Source: Gammaproteobacteria bacterium (GTDB lineage Bacteria > Pseudomonadota > Gammaproteobacteria > HK1). Taken from it: a stretch of DNA of 58,627 nt. The position numbers and the translations under genes are program-made. Each line of letters begins with the position of its first letter. Position 1 is the stretch's first letter. Below, one piece after another: positions 43,584 through 51,176 of the stretch. The notes beneath the pieces are model-generated. The model did no database searches, had not been told where the DNA came from, and saw nothing but the letters and a program-made list of their open reading frames with translations. Location of the stretch: assembly GCA_009937425.1 (NCBI GenBank), contig JAACFO010000011.1:1-58627 (forward strand), in the 5' to 3' direction.

Positions 43584-44483
43584 TCAGCTCTTGCTCTTTC
43601 GGCGCCTCGCCCTGGGGTGCGCCCGGTCGTACACCTGGGCCAGGTGTTGGAAATCCAAGTGGGTGTAAACCTGGGTGGTGCTGATGTCCGCGTGGCCGAG
43701 CAACTCCTGAACGGCACGCAGGTCGCCGCTGGATTCGAGCATGTGACTGGCGAAGGAGTGGCGGAGCATGTGGGGATGCACCGGGCGCCCGAGGCCCTGA
43801 ATCTTCGCCCATCTCGCCAGCCTCGCCTGTATCGAGCGTGCCGTGAGGCGCGTGCCGCGACGGCTGACAAACAGAGCCGTCTCGCCTGGGGCAGCCAGGG
43901 CCGATCGCTCGCCCAACCAGGTCCGCAACCACTTGCAGGCGACCGAGCCCACCGGCAGTACCCGTTGCTTGGCGCCCTTGCCCGTTACCTGGACCAGGGC
44001 ATCGGTGAGATTGACGTCGCCAAGGTTCAGCGACACGGTCTCCGCCAGGCGCAGTCCCGATGAGTACATCAGTTCGAATATGGCCCGGTCCCGGATATCG
44101 AGGCCGCCTCTTACGGGCATGTCCAGCAGCGCGGTTACCCGGTCCACATCCAGAGCATCGGGGAGCTTGCGCGTTCCTCGTGGAGCGATCACGCCGGCGG
44201 CGGGGTTGTGGGTCGCCGCCCCTTCTCGGAGCAGGAATTTGTAAAAGCTGCGAATCGCCGACAGCGTCCGTTGCAGGGTCGGCGCGCCGGCGCCCTGGCG
44301 GTGACGCCTGGCGATATAGTCGCGCACCCGCGACTCGTCCACCGCGCGCCAGTCATTGACGTCCAGGTCTACGAGTCGCTGGGAAAAGCGCGCAATCTCG
44401 CGCCGGTATCCGTCGACTGTGAGCGGCGACAGCCGCCGTTCAGTGCCGACGTGGGTGACGAAGCGTTCTATCCAATCTTGCAT
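43584..44483 (-). CDS. xerC: Tyrosine recombinase XerC
   Basis: This recombinase acts with XerD at dif to resolve chromosome dimers. The 299-residue protein has the N-terminal SAM-like core-binding domain (about 1-95) and a complete catalytic set: Arg145 (SSGLRLAE), Lys169 (TGKGAKQR), His238 and Arg241 ([12 protein letters not shown]), His264 (LLGHADI) and the nucleophile Tyr273 (TTQVYTHLD). Position between DUF484 and hslV fixes it as the chromosomal XerC, not a phage integrase. Start ATG 44483 is used; a TTG two codons upstream is also in frame. Confidence 0.96.
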   Translation of the reverse strand: MQDWIERFVTHVGTERRLSPLTVDGYRREIARFSQRLVDLDVNDWRAVDESRVRDYIARRHRQGAGAPTLQRTLSAIRSFYKFLLREGAATHNPAAGVIAPRGTRKLPDALDVDRVTALLDMPVRGGLDIRDRAIFELMYSSGLRLAETVSLNLGDVNLTDALVQVTGKGAKQRVLPVGSVACKWLRTWLGERSALAAPGETALFVSRRGTRLTARSIQARLARWAKIQGLGRPVHPHMLRHSFASHMLESSGDLRAVQELLGHADISTTQVYTHLDFQHLAQVYDRAHPRARRRKSKS

Positions 44484-44514
44484 ACACAAACACTTGCCGC
44501 GGTACCGCCCGGCA

Positions 44515-45222
44515 TCACTCGACAGCGATGTGGCGCACGAGAACGCGGCTTACGATGTCGCCCAGTTGCCTCAGGAAAATCGTCCCCATGCCGGGGTGGA
44601 AGCGCTGCCCGTCCCGGCTGCCGATGGCGAGTACCCCGAAGCGCGCATTGTGCCCCAGCGGCAGGAGCGCGCCGGATCCGATTTCACCCGCGTTCTCAGG
44701 GAACAGAAAGGCGAGCTGTTCGTCTTTGAAATGACCGCAGATCGGCTTGTTGGACGTCAATACCTGGGAAAACAGCTCGGCGCCCACCGAGTTCTTACCT
44801 ACGAATTCTCCCAGACCCTGCTCGCCTTCCGACACCGGATCTGCGAACAAGCGTATTGCCGCGAAATCTGCATTGAAGTCCTCGCCCATCGCCTGGTAGA
44901 GACTGGTCAAAACCTCATCGAGGCCCGTGCACTCCACCAGCGACAGGGTCAATTGATGCAGGCGCTGGGACAAGGCTTCGTTGTCACGGGCGTTGTTGGC
45001 CAACGACTGCATGCGGCGGCGCATCTCGTGCACCTGATCGCGCAGCACGCCGACTTGATACTCCACCAACGACACCGCACCGCCGCAAGAATGGGGAACG
45101 ACCAGATCCTCGAGCAATTTCGGATGGCGATCAAAAAAGTCCGGTGTCTCGCGCAGGTAGGCAGCGATTACCTCCTCCTCGCCGGAGGCCGGCGATACCG
45201 CGCGGCGTTTCTCATTGCTCAT
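44515..45222 (-). CDS. DUF484 family protein
   Basis: The 235-residue protein has YLRETPDFFDRHPKLLEDL, PHSCGGAVSLVEYQVGVLR and a GAF-like C-terminal half (FAAIRLFADP, SGALLPLGHNARFGVLAIGS). These are the DUF484 (YigA-type) features. It is always found between dapF and xerC and its function is unknown; the GAF-like fold suggests a small-molecule or protein contact. Its ATG overlaps the dapF stop (ATGA). The longer frame to 45381 is inside dapF and rejected. Confidence 0.92.
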   Translation of the reverse strand: MSNEKRRAVSPASGEEEVIAAYLRETPDFFDRHPKLLEDLVVPHSCGGAVSLVEYQVGVLRDQVHEMRRRMQSLANNARDNEALSQRLHQLTLSLVECTGLDEVLTSLYQAMGEDFNADFAAIRLFADPVSEGEQGLGEFVGKNSVGAELFSQVLTSNKPICGHFKDEQLAFLFPENAGEIGSGALLPLGHNARFGVLAIGSRDGQRFHPGMGTIFLRQLGDIVSRVLVRHIAVE

Positions 45223-46049
45223 AGCTCGAAATTCCCCTCGAAGGCGCGCTGCGTCGGACCAGTTAACCACATCGGCTGGCCCACGCCATCCCAATTCACT
45301 GTCAACTCGCCACCGGGAAGCGTGACCAGGACCTGCGCACCCAGCCAACCGCGCGTGCGCCCGACCGCCACTGCGGCACAAGCACCGCTTCCACAGGCCA
45401 GCGTTTCGCCAACACCGCGTTCGAATACGCGTAGCCGTACATGGCTGTCATCGAGGACTTGCATGAACCCGACGTTAACCCCGTCGGGGAACTCTTCGAT
45501 TGCCTGCACCGCGGGACCAAGCTCCTCCACCGGGGTCGATTCGCAGTCGTCCACGCGTATCACCGCGTGTGGATTACCCATGGACACCGCACCTATTTCC
45601 AGGCGCCGCGAGCCAACCTGTACGCTGTAACTGTCTGCCTGCACGTCGGCCAGAAATGGAATTTCCCGGGGCTCGAACCGGGGCATGCCCATATCCATCG
45701 TCACCACGTGCTCATCGGCCAGGCGCGCGCGCACCATGCCCTGCCCCGCCTCGATGGCAACGTACTCGCCGGTGACGATGCCAGCATCCCGCAAATAGGC
45801 CGCCAGGCACCGCAAGCCGTTGCCGCATTGGCCCGAGACACTACCGTCCTGATTGAATATCCGCGCGCGCGCGTCGGCATCAGCGCTGTCGGCGGGCTCC
45901 ACTACCAGAAGTTGATCGCAACCAATTCCCCGGCGCCGATCCGCCAACAATCGAATCTGCTCGCCGCGGAGATGGAGCTCTCGCGACATGTTGTCGATGA
46001 GCACGAAGTCGTTTCCGATGCCGTGCATCTTGACGAAGGCCAATTTCAT
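45219..46049 (-). CDS. dapF: Diaminopimelate epimerase
   Basis: The enzyme converts LL- to meso-diaminopimelate for lysine and peptidoglycan. The 276-residue protein starts MKLAFVKMHGIGNDFVLID and has both catalytic cysteines in SGQCGNGLRC and LACGSGACAAVAVG, plus the SMGNPHAVI block. ATG 46049 is preferred over TTG 46058. The usual upstream neighbours lysA and lptM are not found: the 268-base gap to the DUF4124 gene holds no convincing coding sequence or promoter. Confidence 0.97.
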   Translation of the reverse strand: MKLAFVKMHGIGNDFVLIDNMSRELHLRGEQIRLLADRRRGIGCDQLLVVEPADSADADARARIFNQDGSVSGQCGNGLRCLAAYLRDAGIVTGEYVAIEAGQGMVRARLADEHVVTMDMGMPRFEPREIPFLADVQADSYSVQVGSRRLEIGAVSMGNPHAVIRVDDCESTPVEELGPAVQAIEEFPDGVNVGFMQVLDDSHVRLRVFERGVGETLACGSGACAAVAVGRTRGWLGAQVLVTLPGGELTVNWDGVGQPMWLTGPTQRAFEGNFEL

Positions 46050-46317
46050 GGCCGCCAAGGGTACCTACACCGGCTGCCGATGCAAAGGAGAATGCCGCCG
46101 GTAAAGTGGCCGCTGACCGGCGCCGAGCCCCCACGGCGAGGCCTTTGCCCACGCCCATCGAGACCATCCCGCGACACAGGTCACAAATCCCGGGATCCCG
46201 TGCTTAACCCGAGCCCCCTGTAGTCGCATAATCGGTTTTATCGTCAGGGCCGCCATCGAGACTCTGCGATTCCAGCGGGGGGGAACGGTATCCTGCCCCC
46301 GCGAGGGCTTTCCGGAC

Positions 46318-46767
46318 ATGCAACGATCACGGCTGCTGGCGATGCTGATGCTAATCCTGGCGAGCAGCTTCGCTACGGCCGAGGTTTATAAATGGGTCGA
46401 CGACCAGGGCGCCGTTCATTACGGCGATCGGCCACCGGCCACCGCCACCGACTCACACGCCATGACGTTGCCACCGGCGCCCACCAGGGACGCCGACCAC
46501 GATCAGCGCAGTCTTAAGCAGCAGCGGCTCCTGGAAGCATTCGACGCGGAACGCGCCGAGCGGGACGAGGCCGCGGCCGCGTCAGCGGCGGCCAGGCGCG
46601 AGAGCACGAACAGATGCGAGAAGGCGCGCAGCGACCTGGCCAGAATCGAGCGGGCCAGCATCGTCTACACCACCGATGAGAGTGGAACACGCCGCTACAT
46701 GAACGACCAGGAGCACCGCGAGGCGATCACGCAGACGCGGCGCTGGATCGGCAAGAACTGCCATTGA
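46318..46767 (+). CDS. DUF4124 exported protein
   Basis: The 149-residue protein has a signal peptide (RLLAMLMLILASSFATAE) followed by the DUF4124 motif EVYKWVDDQGAVHYGDRPP. The remainder is charged and helical, with cysteines in NRCEKAR and at KNCH near the end that could pair. Such proteins are abundant in gammaproteobacterial envelopes and of unknown function. It lies alone between dapF (divergent) and the CHASE2 kinase. Confidence 0.88.
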   Translation: MQRSRLLAMLMLILASSFATAEVYKWVDDQGAVHYGDRPPATATDSHAMTLPPAPTRDADHDQRSLKQQRLLEAFDAERAERDEAAAASAAARRESTNRCEKARSDLARIERASIVYTTDESGTRRYMNDQEHREAITQTRRWIGKNCH

Positions 46768-46881
46768 CGGCGTCGACCAACGCAATGGAGGCGCACTGGC
46801 GTGGAACGCACAATGCCCTCCGAGTAGACCCCGAGGTTGCGACATGGGCCCGGATTCGACCTCGCGCAAACCGGAAAATCC

Positions 46882-46911
46882 TTGTGGTTTCAGCGGTGTA
46901 TCACCTATAGT
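46882..46911 (+). promoter_or_regulatory. Candidate promoter of the kinase-phosphatase-FHA operon
   Basis: TTGTGG (46882-46887, three of six) and TATAGT (46906-46911, five of six) are 18 bases apart in an AT-rich patch. Transcription would start near 46919, 20 bases before the GTG start of the kinase. This location argues against the longer frame that begins at 46837, upstream of the promoter. Confidence 0.5.
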
Positions 46912-46938
46912 TTATTTTCTCCAGCAAGTGGGACCGCG

Positions 46939-49461
46939 GTGAAAACAGGATCTTGGACGGCCGATTGGGCAGTCGCCCTGGTCATTTGCCTGGTGTTCGG
47001 AGCGGCCGCTTTGTTGCGGCTCGACGTCTTGGAGAGCTTGGAGCGGGTCGCCTATGACGTTGGTGTGAGCGGCTCCGCGCGCACGCCCAGCGAACGCATC
47101 GCCGTTGTCGCCATCGACGACCAGAGCATCAGCAACCTGGGACGCTGGCCCTGGCCGCGCAACATCCATGCGCAAATGATAGACACCCTGCATGCCGGCG
47201 GCGCCAAGGTCGTGGGAAATCTCGTTTTCTACTCAGAGCCTCAAATTGATCCGGGTCTCAAGTACATTGAAAAGTTGCGCGCCATCTATGCCGCCGCCGG
47301 CGTGCGAATTCCGGCCCTCGGCCGCCAGCTCGACGAAGCGGGCAAGGCCCTCGATAACGATACGGTTCTCGCCGCCAGTCTCGCCAGGGCCGGCAATGTG
47401 GTCCTGCCCATGACCTTCGAAATCGGCGAGCCCCAGGGAAATCCCGACGCGCCGCTGCCCGATTTTGTGGCCAGAAATGCAGTCGATGATGTGCGCCGCG
47501 CGCCGGGAGACGACGCGCCGGTGCAGCCGCCACCGGCCAGAGCGGCACAGACTCCGCCCATCGCGCAGATCGGCAGTCAGACCCTCGCCATCGGTCATCT
47601 GACGCAACTTCTGGATGTGGATGGCGGCAGCCGCAAGGAAGCGTTGATGCTGCGCTACTACGACCAATACTTCCCGTCCGTCGCCCTGCAGCTGGCCGCC
47701 AAGAGCCTCAATCTGAGCCCGGCCGACATCCAGGTAACCCTGGGTGAGGGTGTGCGTCTGGGAGGACTCAACATCGGCACCGACCCGCATCTGCGTATGA
47801 ACACCTTCTTCTACTCCGGCGACGGCGACAAACCCGCCTTTTCGGTGTACTCCTTTTATGACATCTACAGCGGCCGCATTCCGGCGGAGAAGTTCCGTGA
47901 CAAGATCGTGCTGGTAGGCGCTTCGGCTGCCGGGCTGGGCAATCTCAGCAAGACTCCGGTGGCCGCCGCCATGGCGCCGGTAGAGACCCTTGCCCACACC
48001 GTCTCCAGCATCCTCGAGGAGGATTTCTTCGTCGTACCCCAATGGAGCGGCTACGCCGAGCTGGGCGCATGGATGCTTATATCCCTTTATCTGATTCTGC
48101 TGTTTCCCCACTTGCGGGCCGGCACCGCGCTCGGGGTAACGGGCGTCCTGCTCATTGCCCTGCTGGCGGCGCATTTCGTCCTCATGACCCGCCAGGCACT
48201 GTGGGTGTCGCTGATGATGCCGGCAGCGCTTCTAGTGCTCGGCCACGGACTGCTCACCACCAAGCGTTTCCTGGTCACGGAGCGCGGCAAGCTTGCTTCG
48301 GACGCGGATTCAGCCGAGAGCAACCGCATGCTCGGGCTCGCTTTTCAGGGTCAGGGGCAACTGGACATGGCATTCGAGAAGTTCCGCAAGTGCCCGCTGG
48401 ATGATTCCATCATGGACCTGCTCTATAACCTGGCTCTCGACTTCGAGCGCAAGCGCCAGTTCAACAAGGCGGGGGCCGCGTATCAGTATATGTCCGACCA
48501 CGATCCGAAATTCCGCGATATTGCCAAGCGCATATCGCGCAGCAAGATCATGGAGGACACGGTGATGCTCGGCTCGGCCGGCACCGGCTCCGCCACGGGC
48601 ACGCTGCTGCTCGACGGCGAGGGTGTGCAGAAACCGATGCTCGGTCGCTACCAAGTAGAAAAGGAGCTCGGCAAGGGCGCCATGGGCGTCGTCTACCTGG
48701 GCAGGGATCCGAAGATCAATCGCGTGGTCGCCATAAAGACCATGGCGCTGGCGCAGAATTTCGAAGAAGACGAAATCGACGAGGTCAAGGAGCGCTTTTT
48801 CCGCGAAGCGGAGACTGCGGGGCGCCTCAACCACCCCAATATCGTCACCATCTTCGATGCCGGAGAGGAGCACGATCTCGCCTATATCGCGATGGAATTC
48901 CTGAAGGGTCAAGACCTTACGAAATACACCAAGGCGGACCGCCTGCTGCCTGTGGATAAAGTTCTCAAGATCGTCGTTCAAGCCGCCGAGGCGCTGGACT
49001 ATGCTCACGGGGAGAACGTTGTGCACAGGGACATCAAACCCGCTAATATCATGTACGAAGCCGACTCGGAGAGCGTAAAGCTGACTGATTTTGGAATCGC
49101 CCGAATCACCGATTCGAGCAGGACCAAAACGGGGATGGTGCTCGGGACTCCGTCCTATATGTCCCCGGAGCAACTGTCCGGGCGCAAGGTAGATGGGCGC
49201 TCCGACCTGTTTTCCCTGGGCGTCATGCTGTTCCAGCTGTCCACCGGCCAGCTGCCTTTCAAGGCGGATTCCATGGCGAGCTTGATGTACAAGATTGCCA
49301 ACGACGCCCATCCGAGCCCCATGGACCTTCGCCCCGATCTGCCGCCCTGTCTTACGTCTATAATCGATAAGGCGCTGGCGAAGCTCGCGAACGAAAGGTA
49401 TTCGCGGGGAGCTGAGATGGCACGCAATTTGCGGGCATGCGCCGAGCTGGTCACCGCTTGA
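46939..49461 (+). CDS. CHASE2-sensor transmembrane Ser/Thr protein kinase
   Basis: From GTG 46939 the protein is about 840 residues. One membrane helix (about 10-28) leads into an extracytoplasmic CHASE2 domain (about 35-365, with DQSISNLGRWPWPR and DKIVLVGASAAGLGNL). Two or three membrane helices (about 370-450) and a helical TPR-like linker follow (about 455-535). The Hanks-type kinase is at about 570-835: GKGAMGVVYLG, VAIKTM (catalytic Lys), VVHRDIKPANIMY, LTDFGIAR and GTPSYMSPEQLSG. All catalytic residues are present. A PP2C phosphatase and an FHA protein follow at 12 and 31 bases, so this is a complete write-erase-read phosphorylation unit. No type VI secretion genes are nearby, unlike PpkA. 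Confidence 0.94.
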   Translation: MKTGSWTADWAVALVICLVFGAAALLRLDVLESLERVAYDVGVSGSARTPSERIAVVAIDDQSISNLGRWPWPRNIHAQMIDTLHAGGAKVVGNLVFYSEPQIDPGLKYIEKLRAIYAAAGVRIPALGRQLDEAGKALDNDTVLAASLARAGNVVLPMTFEIGEPQGNPDAPLPDFVARNAVDDVRRAPGDDAPVQPPPARAAQTPPIAQIGSQTLAIGHLTQLLDVDGGSRKEALMLRYYDQYFPSVALQLAAKSLNLSPADIQVTLGEGVRLGGLNIGTDPHLRMNTFFYSGDGDKPAFSVYSFYDIYSGRIPAEKFRDKIVLVGASAAGLGNLSKTPVAAAMAPVETLAHTVSSILEEDFFVVPQWSGYAELGAWMLISLYLILLFPHLRAGTALGVTGVLLIALLAAHFVLMTRQALWVSLMMPAALLVLGHGLLTTKRFLVTERGKLASDADSAESNRMLGLAFQGQGQLDMAFEKFRKCPLDDSIMDLLYNLALDFERKRQFNKAGAAYQYMSDHDPKFRDIAKRISRSKIMEDTVMLGSAGTGSATGTLLLDGEGVQKPMLGRYQVEKELGKGAMGVVYLGRDPKINRVVAIKTMALAQNFEEDEIDEVKERFFREAETAGRLNHPNIVTIFDAGEEHDLAYIAMEFLKGQDLTKYTKADRLLPVDKVLKIVVQAAEALDYAHGENVVHRDIKPANIMYEADSESVKLTDFGIARITDSSRTKTGMVLGTPSYMSPEQLSGRKVDGRSDLFSLGVMLFQLSTGQLPFKADSMASLMYKIANDAHPSPMDLRPDLPPCLTSIIDKALAKLANERYSRGAEMARNLRACAELVTA

Positions 49462-49473
49462 GCATGCGAGCCG

Positions 49474-50295
49474 ATGAGTCTTGACGACAAACTGGAGATC
49501 ATCGGCGTCACCGATGTAGGCCGGAAGCGGGCCCACAACGAGGACAGTATCGGCAGCGATACGGACTTGGGCATCGCCGTTCTGGCCGACGGAATGGGCG
49601 GCTACAGGGCCGGTGAAGTGGCCAGTGCCATGGCGGTCAACATGATCCTCGACGATCTGCGCGAGGGGATGAAGCACGCAAAGAGTGGAGACGTCGATGA
49701 AGAGACCGGCTTCTGCCCGGAGTCAATGCTGATAAAAACCGCCATCGAGAAGGCGAATGCAACAATCTACCAGACCGCCCAGCGCCAACCCCAGTGCCAT
49801 GGCATGGGGACAACAGTGGTGGCGCTCGCCTTTTATGACGACAGAATGTCCATCGCGCACGTGGGCGATTCGAGAATGTATCGCATGCGGGGCGGAGAGC
49901 TGCAGCAGGTGACTTCGGACCACTCGCTGCTACAGGAACTCATAGACAGAGGATTTTATACGCCGGAAGAAGCGAAAAAGTCGCTCAACAAAAACCTCGT
50001 GACCCGGGCAATGGGGATCGAGATGGCGGTAAATCCGGATTTACAGGAAGACGTTGTACAACCTGGTGACATATACCTCATGTGTTCGGATGGGCTTACG
50101 GATCTCGTCGAAGACGACGTTATCCATGAGACCCTGCTCGAATACGGTGAAAACCTCGAGGATGCCGCGCGGCACCTGGTCGATAAGGCCAATGCCGCGG
50201 GTGGGGTCGACAACATTTCCGTTATACTTGTACGCAGTTTGAAGTCCTTCGGGGCGACGAAAAACTGGTACAACAAAGTGCTTGATTGGTTTTAG
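49474..50295 (+). CDS. PP2C-family Ser/Thr protein phosphatase
   Basis: The 273-residue soluble phosphatase has the metal-binding aspartates of the PPM family in HNEDSIG, LADGMGGYRAGEVAS, GDSRMYRM, CSDGLTDLVEDD and GVDNISVILV. It resembles Stp1/PrpC/PppA enzymes that reverse Hanks-type kinases. It sits 12 bases after the kinase and 31 bases before the FHA gene in the same direction, so its substrate is probably the kinase, the FHA protein, or both. Confidence 0.95.
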   Translation: MSLDDKLEIIGVTDVGRKRAHNEDSIGSDTDLGIAVLADGMGGYRAGEVASAMAVNMILDDLREGMKHAKSGDVDEETGFCPESMLIKTAIEKANATIYQTAQRQPQCHGMGTTVVALAFYDDRMSIAHVGDSRMYRMRGGELQQVTSDHSLLQELIDRGFYTPEEAKKSLNKNLVTRAMGIEMAVNPDLQEDVVQPGDIYLMCSDGLTDLVEDDVIHETLLEYGENLEDAARHLVDKANAAGGVDNISVILVRSLKSFGATKNWYNKVLDWF

Positions 50296-50326
50296 TCGTT
50301 GATAAATACAGTGGGCTGGATGTGAT

Positions 50327-51022
50327 ATGCCTGGGAGCCTAGTACTCACCCTTAATCAGTCGGTCCTCGGCGATTTTTCGCTCGATAAGGAACGCCTGCT
50401 GATTGGACGCAAGCCGGAAAATGACATCCAGGTGGATAACCTGGCGGTCAGTGGTCAGCATGCGGCCATAATCACGATTCTCAACGACTCATTCCTCGAG
50501 GATCTGGACAGCACCAACGGAACCTTCGTTAATGGGAAGCTGGTCAAAAAGCATGCGCTGAAGCATGGCGACGTGATTACCATCGGTAAGCACGAACTCA
50601 AGTACGTCAACGACGAAGCGACCACCGATGATCAGGACTTCGAGAAGACCATGATCATCCGGCCGGGCATGGCGAGCCACGCCGCAGCCGCAGCCAAAGC
50701 CGAAGAGACGGCCCCGCCGCCGCCGGCGGGGACCAGCAGCCAGATGGCCGACGGGGATATGCCGCTCGGCAAAATCCAGGTCCTGAGTGGACCCGGCGCC
50801 GGCAAGGAACTCGAACTCAAAAAGGCCCTCATCACCCTCGGCCGCCCCGGTGTTCAAGTGGCGGTCATTACGCGACGGCCCCAGGGCTACTTCATCACCC
50901 ACGTGGAAGGCAAGCACCCCCTGGTCAACGGCGATACCATCGGCGCCCAGGCCCACGCACTGAAAGACCATGACGTGGTGGAGCTGGCCGGCGTAAAAAT
51001 GGAGTTCTTCGTCTCGGTATAA
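50327..51022 (+). CDS. FHA-domain protein with a second, degenerate FHA-like half
   Basis: The 231-residue cytoplasmic protein begins with a classical FHA domain (1-95): LLIGRKPENDIQVDN (phosphopeptide Arg), SGQHAAI (Ser/His) and DSTNGTFVNG. A linker follows with DFEKTMIIRP, where Thr108 is a likely target for the neighbouring kinase, then an Ala/Pro stretch. Residues 150-231 repeat the FHA layout (KALITLGRPGVQ, VNGDTIG, HDVVELAGVKMEF) but lack the phosphate-binding set. This resembles regulators in which a phosphorylated tail binds the FHA domain of the same or another copy. It ends 30 bases before the palindromic repeat C. Confidence 0.92.
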   Translation: MPGSLVLTLNQSVLGDFSLDKERLLIGRKPENDIQVDNLAVSGQHAAIITILNDSFLEDLDSTNGTFVNGKLVKKHALKHGDVITIGKHELKYVNDEATTDDQDFEKTMIIRPGMASHAAAAAKAEETAPPPPAGTSSQMADGDMPLGKIQVLSGPGAGKELELKKALITLGRPGVQVAVITRRPQGYFITHVEGKHPLVNGDTIGAQAHALKDHDVVELAGVKMEFFVSV

Positions 51023-51037
51023 AGGCAAGAGATGCCC

Positions 51038-51059
51038 GCAGAGGTACCGCAGAGGTACC
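51038..51059 (+). repeat. Tandem 11-bp duplication at the edge of palindrome C
   Basis: GCAGAGGTACC occurs twice in direct succession (51038-51048 and 51049-51059). The second copy runs into the left arm of the palindrome, so the first is a duplication of its outer end. It may record slippage or an insertion event at this boundary. Confidence 0.85.
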
Positions 51060-51156
51060 GGTGTTGCCTTATTTGACTTATTGAACCTGCCAATGCGATT
51101 TGGGTGTACGATTGCCTCGAAGGTTCAATAAGTCAAATAAGGCAACACCGGTACCT
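51053..51156. repeat. Perfect palindromic element (C), 36-bp arms with 32-base spacer
   Basis: The left arm 51053-51088 and right arm 51121-51156 are exact reverse complements over 36 bases. The arm contains GGTACCGGTGTTGCCTTATT, the same 20-base core as element B, here followed by TGACTTATTGAACCT. In element B the TTGACTTATT module lies on the opposite side of the core, so the family is built from movable modules. The element fills the gap between the convergent FHA and CHASE2 cyclase genes. The spacer has no similarity to that of B. No U-run follows either arm. Confidence 0.93.
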
Positions 51157-51176
51157 GTTACGACTCCCCCCCCTTT

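Noticed and set aside
42934-43932. A 332-codon frame that extends hslV far upstream.
   Set aside because: The added 149 residues are the xerC gene read in another frame; HslV is complete from ATG 43485.
43584-44483. xerC as a phage integrase marking a mobile element.
   Set aside because: It lies in the conserved DUF484-xerC-hslVU order with no attachment site or phage genes nearby.
44515-45381. DUF484 frame extended to 45381.
   Set aside because: The extra 53 residues lie inside dapF, and ATG 45222 forms a four-base coupling with the dapF stop.
46065-46319. Minus-strand frame upstream of dapF that ends with GQRPLYRR, slightly like the lipoprotein LptM (GCGQKGPLY).
   Set aside because: No lipobox cysteine and no signal peptide are present, and the rest does not match. 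A decayed lptM cannot be excluded but is not supported.
46837-46938. Longer N-terminus for the CHASE2 kinase starting at 46837.
   Set aside because: It would precede the promoter-like pair at 46882-46911 and adds a non-hydrophobic leader before the first membrane helix.
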